Assembly: GCA_015698045.1 (NCBI GenBank)
Contig: BLAL01000297.1
Span: 1,116,001-1,180,000, forward strand
DNA: 64,000 nt
Source: Rhizophagus clarus
Lineage: Eukaryota > Glomeromycota > Glomeromycetes > Glomerales > Glomeraceae
Reading direction: 5' to 3'
This document shows positions 1 through 13,176 of this stretch, one piece after another; the first letter of the stretch is position 1, and the number at the start of each line of letters is the position of its first letter. A program made the translations under genes and the position numbers. The notes under the pieces were generated by a model. It was not told the DNA's origin. It did no database searches and saw nothing but the letters and a program-made list of their open reading frames with translations.

Positions 1-3000
1 CATTCCAGATCTATGGCGTCAAGCTATGGTTTTTCCTATTCCCAAACCACATGAATGGCGATGCCAGTTACAAAATACTCGGCCCATCACGCTTTTGGAA
101 GTTATCCGGAAAGCATTTGTTAAGCTCTTTTATAACTGCTTATCTTCCATCTTCGCCGCTCATAATGTTCTCACTGGTGGTAATTTCGCTGGCCTACCTG
201 GAGGAACTTGCCGCGATCCTATTATTACTTTAGAATCTATTATTCATGATGCTAATTGTACCAACTCCCCTCTGTGGATCCTTTCACAGGATATCTCTAA
301 AGCGTTTGACTCTGTTCATCTTACTATGTTGAAATTTGCTTTGGAACGTATTCGTTTACCCGCTTCTTCCATCAAACTCATTTTGTCACTTTTTATGAAT
401 CGATCAAATCGAGTTTTTATTGCTCATGGTGATACTCCTTCTTACTGGGTCCGCATTGGTATTGACCAAGGCGAGGTGATTTCTCCACTTCTCTGGGTCA
501 TATATATCGATCCCCTCTTGTCTGTACTAAAGAAAGAGATGCTGGATCCTTATATTTTGCGTTCTCCATCACTTCTTTCAACGCCTTCTGATGAAACATC
601 CACCCTTTTGATTAACAATCTGGTCTTTATAGATGATTCTATCCTGATCTCTTCGTCCAAAGCTGGTCTGGAACATATGCTATCCATCACAGAGGAATTT
701 TATGCGCTGAACAACACTTCTGCTAATCACCAAAAATACGTCTTGATATCAAATTCTCTATCCCTAACCACCACTTCTGATATCTCCCCTGTGGAGTTCA
801 ATTTATCTTTATCCTCTTTAAATAGTATTTCTTCTATTTTAGTTACCCCCATCTCTATTACCTCTTCTTTTCAGTTTTTAGGGGTTTGGTTCAACATTAA
901 AGGCTCTAGGGATTTTGTCAAAAAACAAATTGCCAATGAATGCAACTCCTTCGCTGCTACTCTTCGCCCGGCTAAACTCACGGCCAAGCAGGTCGTTTAC
1001 CTATACAATACGGTGCTCATCCCTAAGCTTGAATACCGTATGCAAGTCACTCACCTTTCGGCTAAGGACTGTTATATTGCTACAAGACTCATCCGCTTAT
1101 TGGTCAAGCAAAAGGCTAACTTTTCTCGCGCTCTTCCCACTCCTATTTTATATCTTTCCCAAGCTTTGGGATTGATTAATTTGTCTTCCCATTTGATTCA
1201 ATGTCATGTTAATAATTTGTTTTTAATGGCTAATTCTACTACTCTTTTTATTCAACGATTATTTGTTTATAGATTAATGTTGATTCAATTTCAGTTTTTG
1301 ATTCCTGTTTCTCCTTTGATGGTGACTGATTGGTCTTTATGGTCCAATATGAATGCTTTTAAATGTGATTATATCGCCTGCACTCTTGCTTCCATGGTAT
1401 CCACCCCCTTCCGGCTGCAACATGCTAATTCTACTTCACTATGTCCGGACCTTACTCTACCTGGCCGTACTCCTTTATATTCATGTATGAGCCCTAAAAC
1501 TTTCAAGGCTTGCCTTAAGGTTCTCCGAAAACGTCATTTGTATTATCTCTCGCAATTGATCACGCCCACTGGCACCCATCTTGTCTCCTGGACCACCTAT
1601 CAGACTGCGTATATTACTCTATTGGCTGACAAATGTGGTCGTTCTCTCCCACATAAATGGTACTTAGATATTCAGGCTACTACTACCATCCCTGACTCGC
1701 ACGATCATTTATACGATCGTTATGTGTGTTCTCCTCCAGTAGTTCCTGTAGTTTCTTTAGTTTCTGGTGTTACTACTAATCAAAAAAATAGGCATTGGCT
1801 TGTTACATTGGATGACAATGCCGCTCCTCTTTTTGGCAAACAGCTTACCGTTCAGCCTAAGAAAGACACTTGTATAATTGTTCATTGGACATCTGATTGC
1901 CTCTCCTCTCCTGGTGATGTTATCCGTCTTCATCCATGCCTGGGTTGTGATGCTCATGTTCCCTTCCCTGCTGCTAATAAATACACCACTGTCGAACCAA
2001 GGTGCACTTTCACTGTCTCCCTTTTAAGATCTTTAATTCTTCCTACCCATAATGAGCGCATTCGGCTGAATACTACGGAAGTGGTTTCCTCCTACTCCTG
2101 GGCAGATCTTTGTACCATGGTGGCTTCATATTACGCGCGTTTATCTATCTCTCCTGATTTTTCTTCTTCCCCCCTCGCGGTGATTGGTGATATGACCGAT
2201 CCTCTACCTTTATGCGGCTCGTCCGATCTCCCTTCTCCTGTTGTTCTTCTGCCAGGTTCTCATTACCGGTATTATACCGATGGTTCTCTTATAAACTTAG
2301 GTTCACCTGAGGTCTTGATGGGTTGGTCTTGGGTCCAGCTTATTCATGATGCTGGATATTTGAACTCTGTTGCTGCTTACGCACATGGCACTATCCGCAA
2401 TTGGCCTTCCTCCACCAGAGCTGAAACCGCTGCGATTTATGCTGCTCTCAGCGTCACTCCTGAGGACTCTGTTATTTCTTTATATACGGATTCTCAAGCC
2501 ACCATAGATGGTTTGCGTTCTTGCGCTTCCTCTACCTATACTAACAGTCGTTCCTACTACAAAACCACCAATTTTGAACTTTGGGCCTCTATAGAAGGTT
2601 GTATTTGTGAAAAACGACTGTCTGTTCTTCCCGTTAAAGTCAAAGGCCACGATGACAATTATTGGAATGATTTTGCCAACTCTCTTGCTAACTCTGCGCA
2701 TCAGTCAGATGATGCTTTTCTCCTTCCTGAGGCCATCATCACCTCCTCACACAACGTCCGCCTGGTATATGACGATATTGTTTGTGAATCCAATCCTAGG
2801 CGCCTCTTTAAGGTTCATTATCAGGCTACTTATATGAGGGATCTTTTATCACTCAAACACTTTCAGTTTACTTTTTGTCTGACTGATCGGGATGATTATA
2901 TCGTTGACTGGGATCTTACTTGGTTCACCCTTAATTATTCTACATCTCACGACGCTTCCTTTCAAGCTCACCACGCTTCAAGACATTACAACTTCAAAGT

Positions 3001-3988
3001 TAAGCTTTTCCTTGATAACTTGCCTCTCCTGGAGAAGTTGAAAATTACATGTCTGGATCTCTATATTGATTTTTTAACGTGTCGCTCCTGTTGCCTTCGT
3101 AAAGAAGACCTGATGCATCTCATTCTCTGCTCTAAACGCCGTTTCGCTATGCACCAGATTTTTCAATCCTACCAGAATCATTTATTCTCCAAGCTTCGTG
3201 AAGCTGGTGATTTGGCTGATGTGGATCCCACTCCGATGCTCCGGAAGCTTTCTTCTCTCTCTTGCTAGTTTATCTCCTCTTCTAATTGGTCCTCGTATGC
3301 TCTTATTTGGGGTTGTTTGCCCAAACTTTTTATTGATTTATTCGAAGAATTATCCATTTCTAGGCAGTCGGCTATGAAGGTTGTAGCTGCGATTCACAAC
3401 AATTTTATCCAGAAGCTTAGACGACGCATCTGGAATCTGCGTACTTATGACAAAAGTCACTGGGAAGATGCGATGCACATTACTCTTAAGTTGAAAACTA
3501 CTCCTCGGCCTTCTAATTTGCCTGCTTCTACGTATGTGCCCTTCTTCTCGCTACCTCCTCCGACCCATCTCGTGACTCCACGTGACTCCGAAATTGATTG
3601 GATTAAGAACTCGATGACTCAGGGATTACTGTGGTATAATCATCTGTTGGGTTTTATGGGTCGTCTAACGGTGCTACTTAATAACAGCTTTTGCAGGATG
3701 GGATGTCGATTTTTATAGTAGGCGTGTTATCCGTTATTATGTTAGCATAGTTGCTTCTACTTTGGTTGGAATATATCAAGGGGGAAGATCTAGGGAAATT
3801 TAGTGTAATGCGATTATTCTTTTAGATTAATTTTTATTACTTTATTTTTACTTAGGAGACTATATAGCTTTATTTTTAGTTAGTTTTATTTTAATTTGTT
3901 TTCTTTTTATGTTTATAAATTGTATCGGTTAAATAATAATTAATAAAGATATCGGCTACTATGCCGCGTTTGCCTTGAATTTAAATTC
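1..3988 (+). mobile_element. LINE family 1, copy A (5' part outside the window)
   Basis: This is the 3' part of a non-LTR retrotransposon. It enters the window inside the reverse transcriptase and runs through RNase H, a C-terminal cysteine cluster, a 3' UTR of about 260 nt and a conserved tail ending in the palindrome GAATTTAAATTC (3977-3988). There is no poly(A) tail. The next copy's 5' head starts right after the palindrome. It aligns almost end to end with copies B, C and D in this window, with scattered substitutions. The RT/RNase H architecture places it among RNase H-bearing LINEs (Tad/I-like group); the exact clade is not resolved. Confidence 0.9.
2..3718 (+). pseudogene. LINE ORF2 (RT-RNase H), partial, one internal stop
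   Basis: ORF2 polyprotein that copies element RNA into DNA at a nicked target. It is open on entering the window. RT motifs are visible: SQDISKAFDS with the first catalytic Asp, GIDQGEVISPLLW, and FIDD at nt 626-637 (usual family motif Y/F-x-D-D). RNase H follows with YYTDGS (Asp at 2279), TRAETAAIYAAL (Glu), YTDSQ (Asp) and GHDDNYWNDFANSLA (last Asp). A C-terminal CxxC...H...C cluster (CRSCC...HLILC, near 3080-3130) is typical of LINE C-termini. A TAG at 3266-3268 breaks the frame where copy B has TGG; the same frame then continues to 3718. The rest is intact, so this is the best-preserved RT/RNase H copy. Endonuclease and ORF1 lie left of the window. Confidence 0.9.
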
Positions 3989-4087
3989 TGATCTGCGCAC
4001 TTTTTTCCGCTGATCACTCTGTCCATTTTTTAGCTAACACTTTTTTCATAAAAACTTATAGTTTTCCCTACCTAAAAGTCCTCGAAT

Positions 4088-6210
4088 ATGCCTAACAACG
4101 TTGCTAGACGAGGCTGCGGCTCCTTTAATCCTAATAGTAGGAAGGCCAGCCGCCAAGAACGGAAAAAAGATAATAACAACTCTGATAACTCTGGTTCTGA
4201 TGGTGAGAACACTGTCCAATAAAAACGCTCTAGAACTATCCTCGAACAAGCTATAGATGAAGATATTGTCGCTGACACAGCGGCTGACGTTGAAGTAGAA
4301 GGTTTCTCTTCTCCTCCTAAAGAAAATAATACTGCTTCAACCTTTCTCTCCTCCCACCCGAATATTGCTGCGGCACTATCTGCGCCAAATGATAACGCAT
4401 CTAGTGGACTCAATGCGTCTATGCATGCTAGAACAACGACTCCTGCATCCCCCTCTAACGCGTCATCTGATAAGGCTACTGATGATGATCCCCCTGTTGA
4501 TCAATTCCTTGTTCAATCTCCAACCTTCTCTATCGAAAGAAATGATTTTCAAGCTGCGGCTGCCCCCAACTCTGCCCCTAAAACTTTAAAGAATTTTACT
4601 ACAAATAAGGCTTTGATTGATGCCGTCAACAATACCTTTTTAGAAATGTATGAATCGTATACTGGTAAAGCAAGAATGACTAGTTCTGGTGATGCCAAAC
4701 GCCTCGTTATTCATTTTCAAACAGTGGAGGCCCGTGACGCCTGTGTTGGTGCTGCTCATCAACAGTTCCCGGATCTCGTATTTCATGCACATGATCCCAG
4801 GCAACTCCGGAGTGATGAAGATCTCTGAGCTATTCAAGTTACAGATATTCCTTTCTTCCTATCCAAAGACAATATTATGTCTTATTTCAAAAAATTCGGT
4901 AATATTGCTTCCTGCAAAGTTTACTCTAGGAAAAATGCCAAAGTTCAGCAAGCCAGAATTGTTTACGATTCTGCCCTCTCTATTGCCCGCTTTGATACCC
5001 AATGGGCCATTTATTGCTTCTCCACCTGCCTCCGGGTGACTCCATGTCACTACACGGTCGATCAGAAATCCTCCCGCCATGAATTCGTTGCTACGCTCAC
5101 ACAATTACCCCCTAACACTAAGGATATCGACCTAGCTCCCCTTACTAGAGACCTTGGTGCTAAAGCTGTCAATGTTCCTCTCTCTTTACACTCCTACAAA
5201 CCCAAGAGATGGGCTTATGTCACGTTCAACTCCCAAGAAACTATGGATGCCACTATGAAACAAATTATTGGTTTCCGAGGTCATACATTACAATGGAACC
5301 TTCCAGACAATACTAATAAACTTTGCCACAGGTGTGGCAAACTTGGCTGTGCTCCCAACCAATGCCCAAGTCGCCAAGAGAGGGGTCGTACTAGTGGAAG
5401 AAACCTGGTGGCTGCTCTTAAAGAATGATTCAATGTTACTCAACCTGCCAGACCTAAAGAACGTTCACGCTCAGGTTCTCATTCACGCTTGCGCTCAAAA
5501 GGCCCTGGCAACTCTCAACCCTTCCCGCCACAAAAGCCCTTGGCTAATTCCCGGCTTACTAACAACCCTCGCTGGGCTCACTCTAAATTCAACGATAAAC
5601 GTGACCGTTCGGTTTCTTTTTCCACGGTCCTGCGTACTCCTCCTCACCCTTCAACACCTAATCAATCTGTCACTATGTCTCCTCGCGACGCTGCTGATAT
5701 TTTATCCTTGTTGAAATCTCTTCAACAGGACATGGCAGAAGTCCGTGATCATATCACTGCCTTAGAGCTTAACGATAGATGTATGACTCGTATTGAACAG
5801 CATCTCGGTCTGCTACCCCGCCTGATATCCTTGCCACCAACGAGTCTTCGGATATGCTCATAGACGCACAGGCTATACCTGACTCTACTGTTGCACAGGT
5901 GTTCTCCCAACCAACTACTCTGTCTATACAAACACCTCTCAACCCCCTATCTCCTGGCTGTATTCCAACACGTCCAGTTAGAGCTCCCCTCTCCGCTCCA
6001 GTTACCGTCCCTAATACTTCCCTTACTTCTTCTACCTCTCACTCATTTCCTTCACCTACACAAGCCCATGATGAAATTCAAGCCATTAATGCGAAGCATT
6101 CAGCTATTGAAAACAAGTTGGATATGCTCGCTAACTCTATTAGTGGATTCATCAGATCAATTACTTCTTCTTCTTCCTTGAACTCAGCTAATACAGCTGG
6201 TTCTAATTAA
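4088..6210 (+). pseudogene. LINE ORF1 (RRM-like/zinc-knuckle nucleic-acid-binding protein), broken
   Basis: ORF1 of LINE copy B, probably the RNA-binding chaperone that packages the element transcript. The start ATG at 4088 is matched in copy C (62200-62202). Order: a basic, Ser/Asn-rich N-terminus; acidic low-complexity linker; two RRM-like folds (about 4580-4820 and 4830-5290, the second starting near FFLSKDNIMSYFKKFGNI); a zinc knuckle at 5324-5365 with all-cysteine spacing CxxCxxxxCxxxxC; an RS-rich basic tract; and a C-terminal coiled coil (about 5690-5780 and 6070-6160). Stops: TAA at 4218 (copy C has CAA), TGA at 4826-4828 (also TGA in copy C), TGA at 5426-5428; a further frame change falls near 5860. 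The RRM assignment is from pattern only. Confidence 0.75.
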
Positions 6211-9200
6211 TTCTCTTTTCTCTCTTTATATTTCCCCGTCTATTTCATCATTGTGCTTTAATGACAGACAATAATTTTAATTATGATTCTTTTGTTTGAA
6301 ATCCTCCCAACCCTGTAGATATAGAAAACCTTTCATTGCAAGATTCTTTATTTTCTTCCAATTCCTTATCATCTCCCTCCTTTAATTCGTTTACTATTTC
6401 CTCCTTTAATATTAATGGTTTAAAAATGCACCCTTACAACAAAATTGAATTATTAAACAATTTTTTCTCTCTTAAACAAATTTCTTTTGGTGGTGTCATT
6501 GACACCCATCTACATCCTAAACAGATGCACTTTTTTGCTAAACGCCTTTCTAATTATACTGTTTTTTCTACTATTTTGGATACCTCCCAATACATTCGCT
6601 CCTCTGGAGGGGTTTCCCTTTTTATCGAAAACTCGTTAACCTCTCATGTTCACACATATGTTTTCCATTCCTCCCGCTTGCTTTCTGTTGACCTATATTT
6701 TAAAGGCAATGTTAAGCTGCGTATTTTTGTCGTTTACATCCCCCCACCTCTGATCAAGCTTTACGTGATGACACCATTGACCTCTTAATTCATGTCCTAT
6801 CTGATGCTAAAAGGCTAGGCTTTCACCACGCTGTTTGCGGTGATTTCAATATGCATCTAGACCAATTTTACCCTATTTTTTTTAATCAACCTCAAATTGC
6901 TTCTAAACGTATCCATCGTCTTTTCAATTTCTTTTTATCGAATGGTTACGCTGACTATACCCCTGTCAATTTCTCTGATTCTTTGGGCACCTTTCATCGT
7001 GCGGACATTGTTTCCCGTATCGATTATGTTTGGTCTTGTCCCTTTCTTAGACACTTTTTACTCACCTCAGTCATTCTTGACGCACGTGACATTAACTTTT
7101 CTGATCATAATCCTGTTATCACATATTATGATTACTCCTTTTTATCTTCTTCTGTTAAGCCAGCTCTTGCTCACCAACTTCAGCGACATTCTCGTCGTAT
7201 TTTTTCCTTTGACACAGTTACTCCCTCACAGTGGGACGACTTTTCTGCTCACGTGGACACTCTATGTAACATAACCCCCACAACCTTTGCCTCTTGGCAT
7301 GTCAATCGAATATGTGAATACTTACACACCATCATTATTGCTGGTGCTAATACTGTTTTACCCGCACGTACTGTGGGTAATGATCATACTCCCAAACTCC
7401 CAAAGGATTTAGAAACTTTGATCCAACATTACCGTTTCCTTAATCGCGTTCTCCACTCTATTAAATTATTGCGCAAATATCCGCACACCTTCTCTTCCTC
7501 CCATGATCGTAAATGGTCTGGTTATTTGATCCGATTAAATAATATATTTAATCTGTACAAATCTATTTTCTCTACCGCCCCTATTTTACCCTCATCTTTA
7601 TTGTCTTACCGGGCGGATAATTTTACTAACCTATTCTGAACCCTATTACATGCTTCTAAATCATTAAGGGGTTTACACCTTTTGAAAGAAAAAGAGTTTC
7701 AGTACTCCTCTATCAAGGCTCATCTAGAATCTCAGAACCAGAAATTCGATACTGATATCTCTTCCTTTATTAATTCAGCACTTTCTCGCTCACGTCGCCA
7801 AATCGTGTTAGATCGCGTCTTTATCGATCATTCTACCTCTCCTCAGTTGTTAACAGATCCAGCTGATGTTTCTGCTGCTGTGACTGATCACTTCCAACAT
7901 GCTGTTCCCATCAAATCTAATCCCCCTTCGCACATATCGGCATTACCTGATAGATGGCGTTCTGAGTACTCGCCCATGGACGATGTTTCTCCCGATATTT
8001 ATAGTTCTCTCTTGTCTCCCCCTTCCTTAGAGGAATGGCTCTCCACGGTTTCTTCCATACCCAATGGTAAAGCTCCTGATCCTTCTATGATTACTTACGA
8101 AATGCTTAAACACTTAGGACCTACCACCAACTCTTTGCTTCTAACCTTAATCCGCAAATGTTTTGCTTCCGCTGACATTCCTGATCTGTGGCGACAAGCT
8201 ATAGTTTTCCCTATCCCCAAACCCCATGAATGGCGTTGTCAACTAAAGAACACTCGTCCTATCACGCTTTTAGAGGTTATTCGGAAATCCCTTGTCAAGC
8301 TTTTTTATAACCGCTTGTCTGCCATTTTGACCGCTCACAACGTACTTAAAGGTGGTAATTTTGCTGGGTTGCCTGGAAGGACCTGTCGTGACCCTATCAT
8401 TACTCTTGAATCTATCATTCACGACGCCAATCATTACAATTCTCGTCTTTGGATTCTCTCACAAGATATCTCCAAAGCATTTGACTCTGTCAACCTTACT
8501 ATGTTGAGATTCGCTTTGGAACGCATACGTTTACCTGCGTCTGCTATCACGTTCATCTTGTCTCTTTTTATGAACCGTTCAAATCAGATTTTTACTGCTT
8601 ACGGTGAGACTTCTTTCTATCGGGTTCGCATTGGAATTGACCAAGGCGAAGTGATCTCCCCACTTTTATGGGTTATTTACATTGACCCTCTCTTGAATGT
8701 CTTGAACACTGAGGTGTTGGACCCCTATGTTTTGCGCTCTCCAACACTACTTTCGAATGCTACGAGCCTCGCTCCAGATATTATTATCAACAACCTGGTC
8801 TTTATGGATGATTCTACCCTTATTTCTTCATCTAAAGCTGGATTGGAGCACATGTTATCAATCACAGAAGAATTTTACGCGTTGAATAATACTTCCGCTA
8901 ATCATCAAAAATATGTTTTGATTACGAATTCTTTACCTTTAACCACTACATCTACTATCCTTCCTGTGAAATTTCATTTATCCCTATCATCTTTAAACAA
9001 TACTTCCTCCATTTCTGTTACTCCTCTTTCTATTACTTCTTCTTTTCGTTTTTTAGGGGTATGGTTTAATATCAAAGGCTCTCGTGATTTTATTAAAAAA
9101 CAGATCGCTGGTAAATGCAACTCTTTTGCTGCCACTCTTCGTCTGGCTAAACTATCTGCTCAACAAGTGGTTTATCTCTATAACTCGGTGCTTATTCCTA

Positions 9201-11697
9201 AATTGGAGTACCGTATGCAAGTCACTCATCTCTCTGAGACCGACTGTTATATTGCTACACGATCTATATGTTCGCTTGTTAAACACAAAGCTAATTTTTC
9301 TCGTTCCCTTCCTAACCCTATATTTTATCTTTCTCATGCTTTGGGATTGATTAATTTATCTTCTCATCTGATTCAATGCCATGTTAATAATTTGTTTTTA
9401 ATGGCTAACTCCTCCACTCCTCTTATTCAACATTTGTTTATTTATAGATTATTGTTGATTCAATTTAGATTTTTAATTCCTCTTTCTTTTTTGATGGTGG
9501 ATGATTGGTCCTTATGGTCTTCTATGACTGCCTTTAAATGTGATTATATCGCTTGCACTATTGCTTCCATGACTTCTACCCCGTTCTGCTTGCAACATGC
9601 TCGTTTCTCTTCAACATCTCTGGACCTTACTCTCCCTGGCCATACTCCTTTATATTTGTGTATGAGCCTGCACGTTTTTAAGGCTTGCCTTAAGGTCCTT
9701 CGGAAATGCCATCTTTATTACCTATCACAGTTGATTGCACCATCTGGCTTCCATCTCATTTCTTGGACTGCTTATCGTACCGCCTATATTGCTCAACTTG
9801 CGGATAAGCGTGGCCGTTCTCTTTTTCATAAATGGTATTTGGACATTAAGGCCAATACAACCCTTCCTGACTCCCATGATCAGCTATTGGATCGTTATGT
9901 ATGTCCCCCCTCTGCTTCCTCTTCTGTCACTCTAGTTCCTGGCGTTATTACTACGCAAAAGAATTAACATTGGCTAGTTACTCTCGATGGAAGTGATTCT
10001 TCTTTATTTGGCAAACAGCTTAGCGTACAGCCTAAAAAAGATACCTGTATGATTGTTCACTGGATATCTGATTGTCTCTCCTCTCCTGGTGATGTGATCC
10101 GCCTTCGTCCATGCCCAGGCTGTGATGCGCACGTTCTATTTTCTTTGGCTAATAAATACACCGCCGTCCCACCTCGCTGTACTTTTAAGGTTTCTTTGTT
10201 AAAATCTTTGATTCTTCCCACCAATTGCGAGCATATTCGTCAGACTACCACAGAAGTCATTTCTCCTTACTCTTGGGCAGATCTCAGTATTACGATGATT
10301 CCCTATTATAGTCGTCTCGATATTCTGCCTGACTTTTCTTCTCCTTTTCCTGTAGTTGAGTGCGATTCGTCTGTGGTTTTTCCTCTAGACAATTTGTCTT
10401 CACTTCCGTCTCCAGTTTCTCTCCCTTCAGGGTCTCATTACCGATATTATACTGATGGCTCCCTTGTTAACCTTGGTACACCTGAAGTCTCGATGGGTTG
10501 GTCTTGGGTTCAGTTAATACCTGATGCTGGATATCTCAATTCTGTTGCTACGTATACGCATGGCACTATACGAAACTGGCCTTCTTTCACTAGAGCAGAA
10601 GCTGCTGCGATTTATGCTGCTTTAAGTGTCTCTGCAGATGACTCTATCATCACCATCTACACGGACTCTCAAGCTGCCATTGATGGTTTGAATTTATGTG
10701 CCTCTTCTTCCTATACTAATAGTCGTTTGTATTACAAATCTACTAACTTTGAGTTATGGGCCTCTATTGAATCTTCTATCTGATCAAAACGTCTTACGGT
10801 TTTCGCTGTCAAGGTTAAAGGCCATGATGGCAATTATTGGAACAAATTTGCTGACTCCCTTGCTAATTCTGCCCATCACTCTGATATGGCTCCTCTCTTG
10901 TCTGCGGCAGCGTATACTTCCTCGCACAATGTCCGCCTGGTATATGATAATGTTGTTTGTGAATCCAACCCTAGGCAGCTCTTCAAGCTCCACTTTCAAG
11001 CCACTTTTTTGAAAGACCTTCTATCTCTCAAACGTTTCCAATTTGTCCATTGTTTATATAATACGGATGACTATATAGTTGACTGGGAACTTACTTGGTT
11101 TGCTCTCAACTTTTTCCCGACACATGACGCTTCTTTCCAGACTTCTCATGCCGCACAGCATTACACTTTCAAATTTAAACTCTTCCTCGATGATTTGCCT
11201 CTTTTGGAGAAGTTGAAAATCACCTGTTCTGATCTCTATATCGATATCCTTACTTGCCGCTCATGCTGCGATCGTATGGAGGACTTGATGCATCTGATCC
11301 TTTGCTCCAAACGCCGATCTGCTATGCATCAAATTTTACCTAGGGGTGTGGGGGGGGACAACTTATTTTTTGTGTCACCATCAAAACTGTCACCCCTGAA
11401 TTTATACCGATCATTTTTTTTTACTATATAAAAAAAATATCTCAAGCCTAAAACTTTTGACACACAACGTTTCTAAAAGCCGATGTTCGAGCATAAAGTA
11501 GCATACAAGAGAACTGTTTACTGCCAAAGTTTCATAGCATTTAGCGCGTTATTGGCTTTCTGGTTAGCTCAAATATGTTTAATAAAGGTTTCTATATAAT
11601 TAATATTTTTTTTTCTCAGTCGGAAAATTAATAATAAAATTTTTTTAATCGTAGTTAATTTTTTTACTTTATTTATATCAAACAATGACACAATTAT

Positions 11698-12081
11698 CTA
11701 TGAAAACAATTCTTTGTTAAGTGCTTCGTCAGTAAAAGGTGACCGATTTTTCAAGTTGGAAATAATTATAGGTACCAACTTTTGTTTTTTTTTATACGGT
11801 GTTGAAGTCCCAAATGCCCAGATTAACCACAATAATTCTGATACTAAAAACATTTTAGCGAATAAATCTTCTACTTCTTCAAGCTGCGCCCATACCCGAA
11901 GTTGTTCCAAAGCATGAGCAGGATTAGTAGGTAAATTTGCTTTTTTCATGAGAGAGGGTTTTTTATTTTCTGTTGTAGAATGACTTGAACGCATTGATTT
12001 CAAGTTTTCTCTTAAACTTGCGGTGCCTTTTTCTGGAATATAATTATTAACGTCCCTCCACGTTTTTTGACGACTTTTCAT
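11698..12081 (-). CDS. Unrecognised ORF in the TIR transposon (possible last exon)
   Basis: 127 codons starting ATGAAAAGTCG at 12081, overlapping the end of the previous frame (TATATGA). The N-terminal half is basic and Ser/Lys-rich; the middle is a Glu/Leu-rich helix (LEQLRVWAQLEEVEDLFAKM) and the end is Lys-rich. A short motif (LPTNPAHA) resembles LPTKVAHA in the preceding frame, hinting at an internal duplication or a shared fold. No family recognised. It may be an exon of the same gene, or a separate ORF shifted by one base. Confidence 0.35.
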   Translation of the reverse strand: MKSRQKTWRDVNNYIPEKGTASLRENLKSMRSSHSTTENKKPSLMKKANLPTNPAHALEQLRVWAQLEEVEDLFAKMFLVSELLWLIWAFGTSTPYKKKQKLVPIIISNLKNRSPFTDEALNKELFS

Positions 12082-12394
12082 ATAGATTGAGATACACCTT
12101 TCGTAAATAAATCCAAAATCTTTTTAGCTAAAACTTCTTGAGAAGCATGAGCAACTTTAGTAGGTAAAGTACTCATAGAATTTCGATTTCTGATTTTTAT
12201 TAATGTATTCTTTAATTTTTGACAGTTTTTACATATATTTGTATTAATTACTAACAATAAACAGTCTATTCTTCTATATGCTTCATCAGGTTGACTCTTG
12301 TTTTCTAGGATTGCGAAAGGTTCGTGAATATTGTTAGGATTTTTTTGATTTCTTACGAGATGAATACCTCGGAGTTGAACCACATTTTCAAAAC
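12078..12394 (-). CDS. Unrecognised protein in the TIR transposon (probable downstream exon)
   Basis: About 105 codons with no ATG at the expected start (the first candidate is GTG), preceded by a good 3' splice site (TTATTTTAG then GTTTTGAAAAT), so it reads as an internal exon of the gene beginning at 13176. It contains CKNCQKLKNTLIKIRNR, a CxxC followed by a basic helix, then a helix ending AKKILDLF. The CxxC plus basic helix could bind zinc or nucleic acid; this is a guess from pattern. It overlaps the next minus-strand frame by a few bases. Confidence 0.4.
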
Positions 12395-12468
12395 CTAAAA
12401 TAATAATTTTTTTAAAAAATTAAAGATTAATTAAAATCAATATCACTCCTCTTGTCAAATACCTTCTA

Positions 12469-13176
12469 TCACATTAAAAAAATTACAATACCTTCAGTCA
12501 TTTGTCCAGTACATATCTTTGCTTTTAATACGTAATTAATTATCTTTTCTATTTCTGAAAGAGTCCTTTCAATTGCGATTTTAGTTGCTACTCCATCAAT
12601 TTCTTTGATATTTTTTTCTAAGACGTATAATTCATAAGAAATTAAATTTCCCTGCCATTTAAAAATTAAATTTTTCACTATCCTTTGTCCTTTTCCAAAA
12701 AATATGATACCTATTCCATTAATAATTCCTTTTAATCCTACGCTAAAAAACTCTTGTTTTGAATTTATATTTTTTTTGATTAACGATGTAACTTCTATTA
12801 TAGTTGCTGAGTTGTAATTTTTCCAATATGGAATTGGTTTAGTTCTTAATATTGAAGATAAATTAAAACCAGAAGTATTTGGTTCAAAGAAAATTGTAGC
12901 TAATGCTGATCGTTCACCACCAAATATCTTTTTAATTTTAAGAAACTTGATCCAAGAAGCAAAAGAATTAAACTTTTCACCGGTTGTTTTGTCAAAAACA
13001 TAAAAAATTTTATCCTGTTTGTCATAAACTAAAAGCCCCTCTATATACAGTGTTTTTTTACAAAAAAAATAAACTGGCTTGCCATTAAATTCTGGCCTAA
13101 GACGGTATAACTCTTGAAGGGCTTTGGGCTGCTTGATTTTTTTTAACGTTTGAGAGTTTGTATAATCACTTAACAC
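12469..13176 (-). CDS. Unrecognised protein in the TIR transposon (first exon or ORF)
   Basis: Open frame of 235 codons, the longest in the nested transposon; I do not recognise the family. The product is Lys/Ile-rich with alternating hydrophobic segments, mentions no clear transposase DDE or zinc-finger motif, and contains a Gly-rich stretch (GLKGIINGIGIIFFGKGQ) near the middle and a helical C-terminus. The frame stops at 12469, but a GT near the end of the frame and a TTATTTTAG acceptor just before 12394 allow splicing into the next minus-strand frame. Being inside an insertion with TIRs, it is either element-encoded or captured host sequence. Base composition is as AT-rich as its surroundings and unlike the more GC-rich LINE around it. 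Confidence 0.5.
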   Translation of the reverse strand: MLSDYTNSQTLKKIKQPKALQELYRLRPEFNGKPVYFFCKKTLYIEGLLVYDKQDKIFYVFDKTTGEKFNSFASWIKFLKIKKIFGGERSALATIFFEPNTSGFNLSSILRTKPIPYWKNYNSATIIEVTSLIKKNINSKQEFFSVGLKGIINGIGIIFFGKGQRIVKNLIFKWQGNLISYELYVLEKNIKEIDGVATKIAIERTLSEIEKIINYVLKAKICTGQMTEGIVIFLM

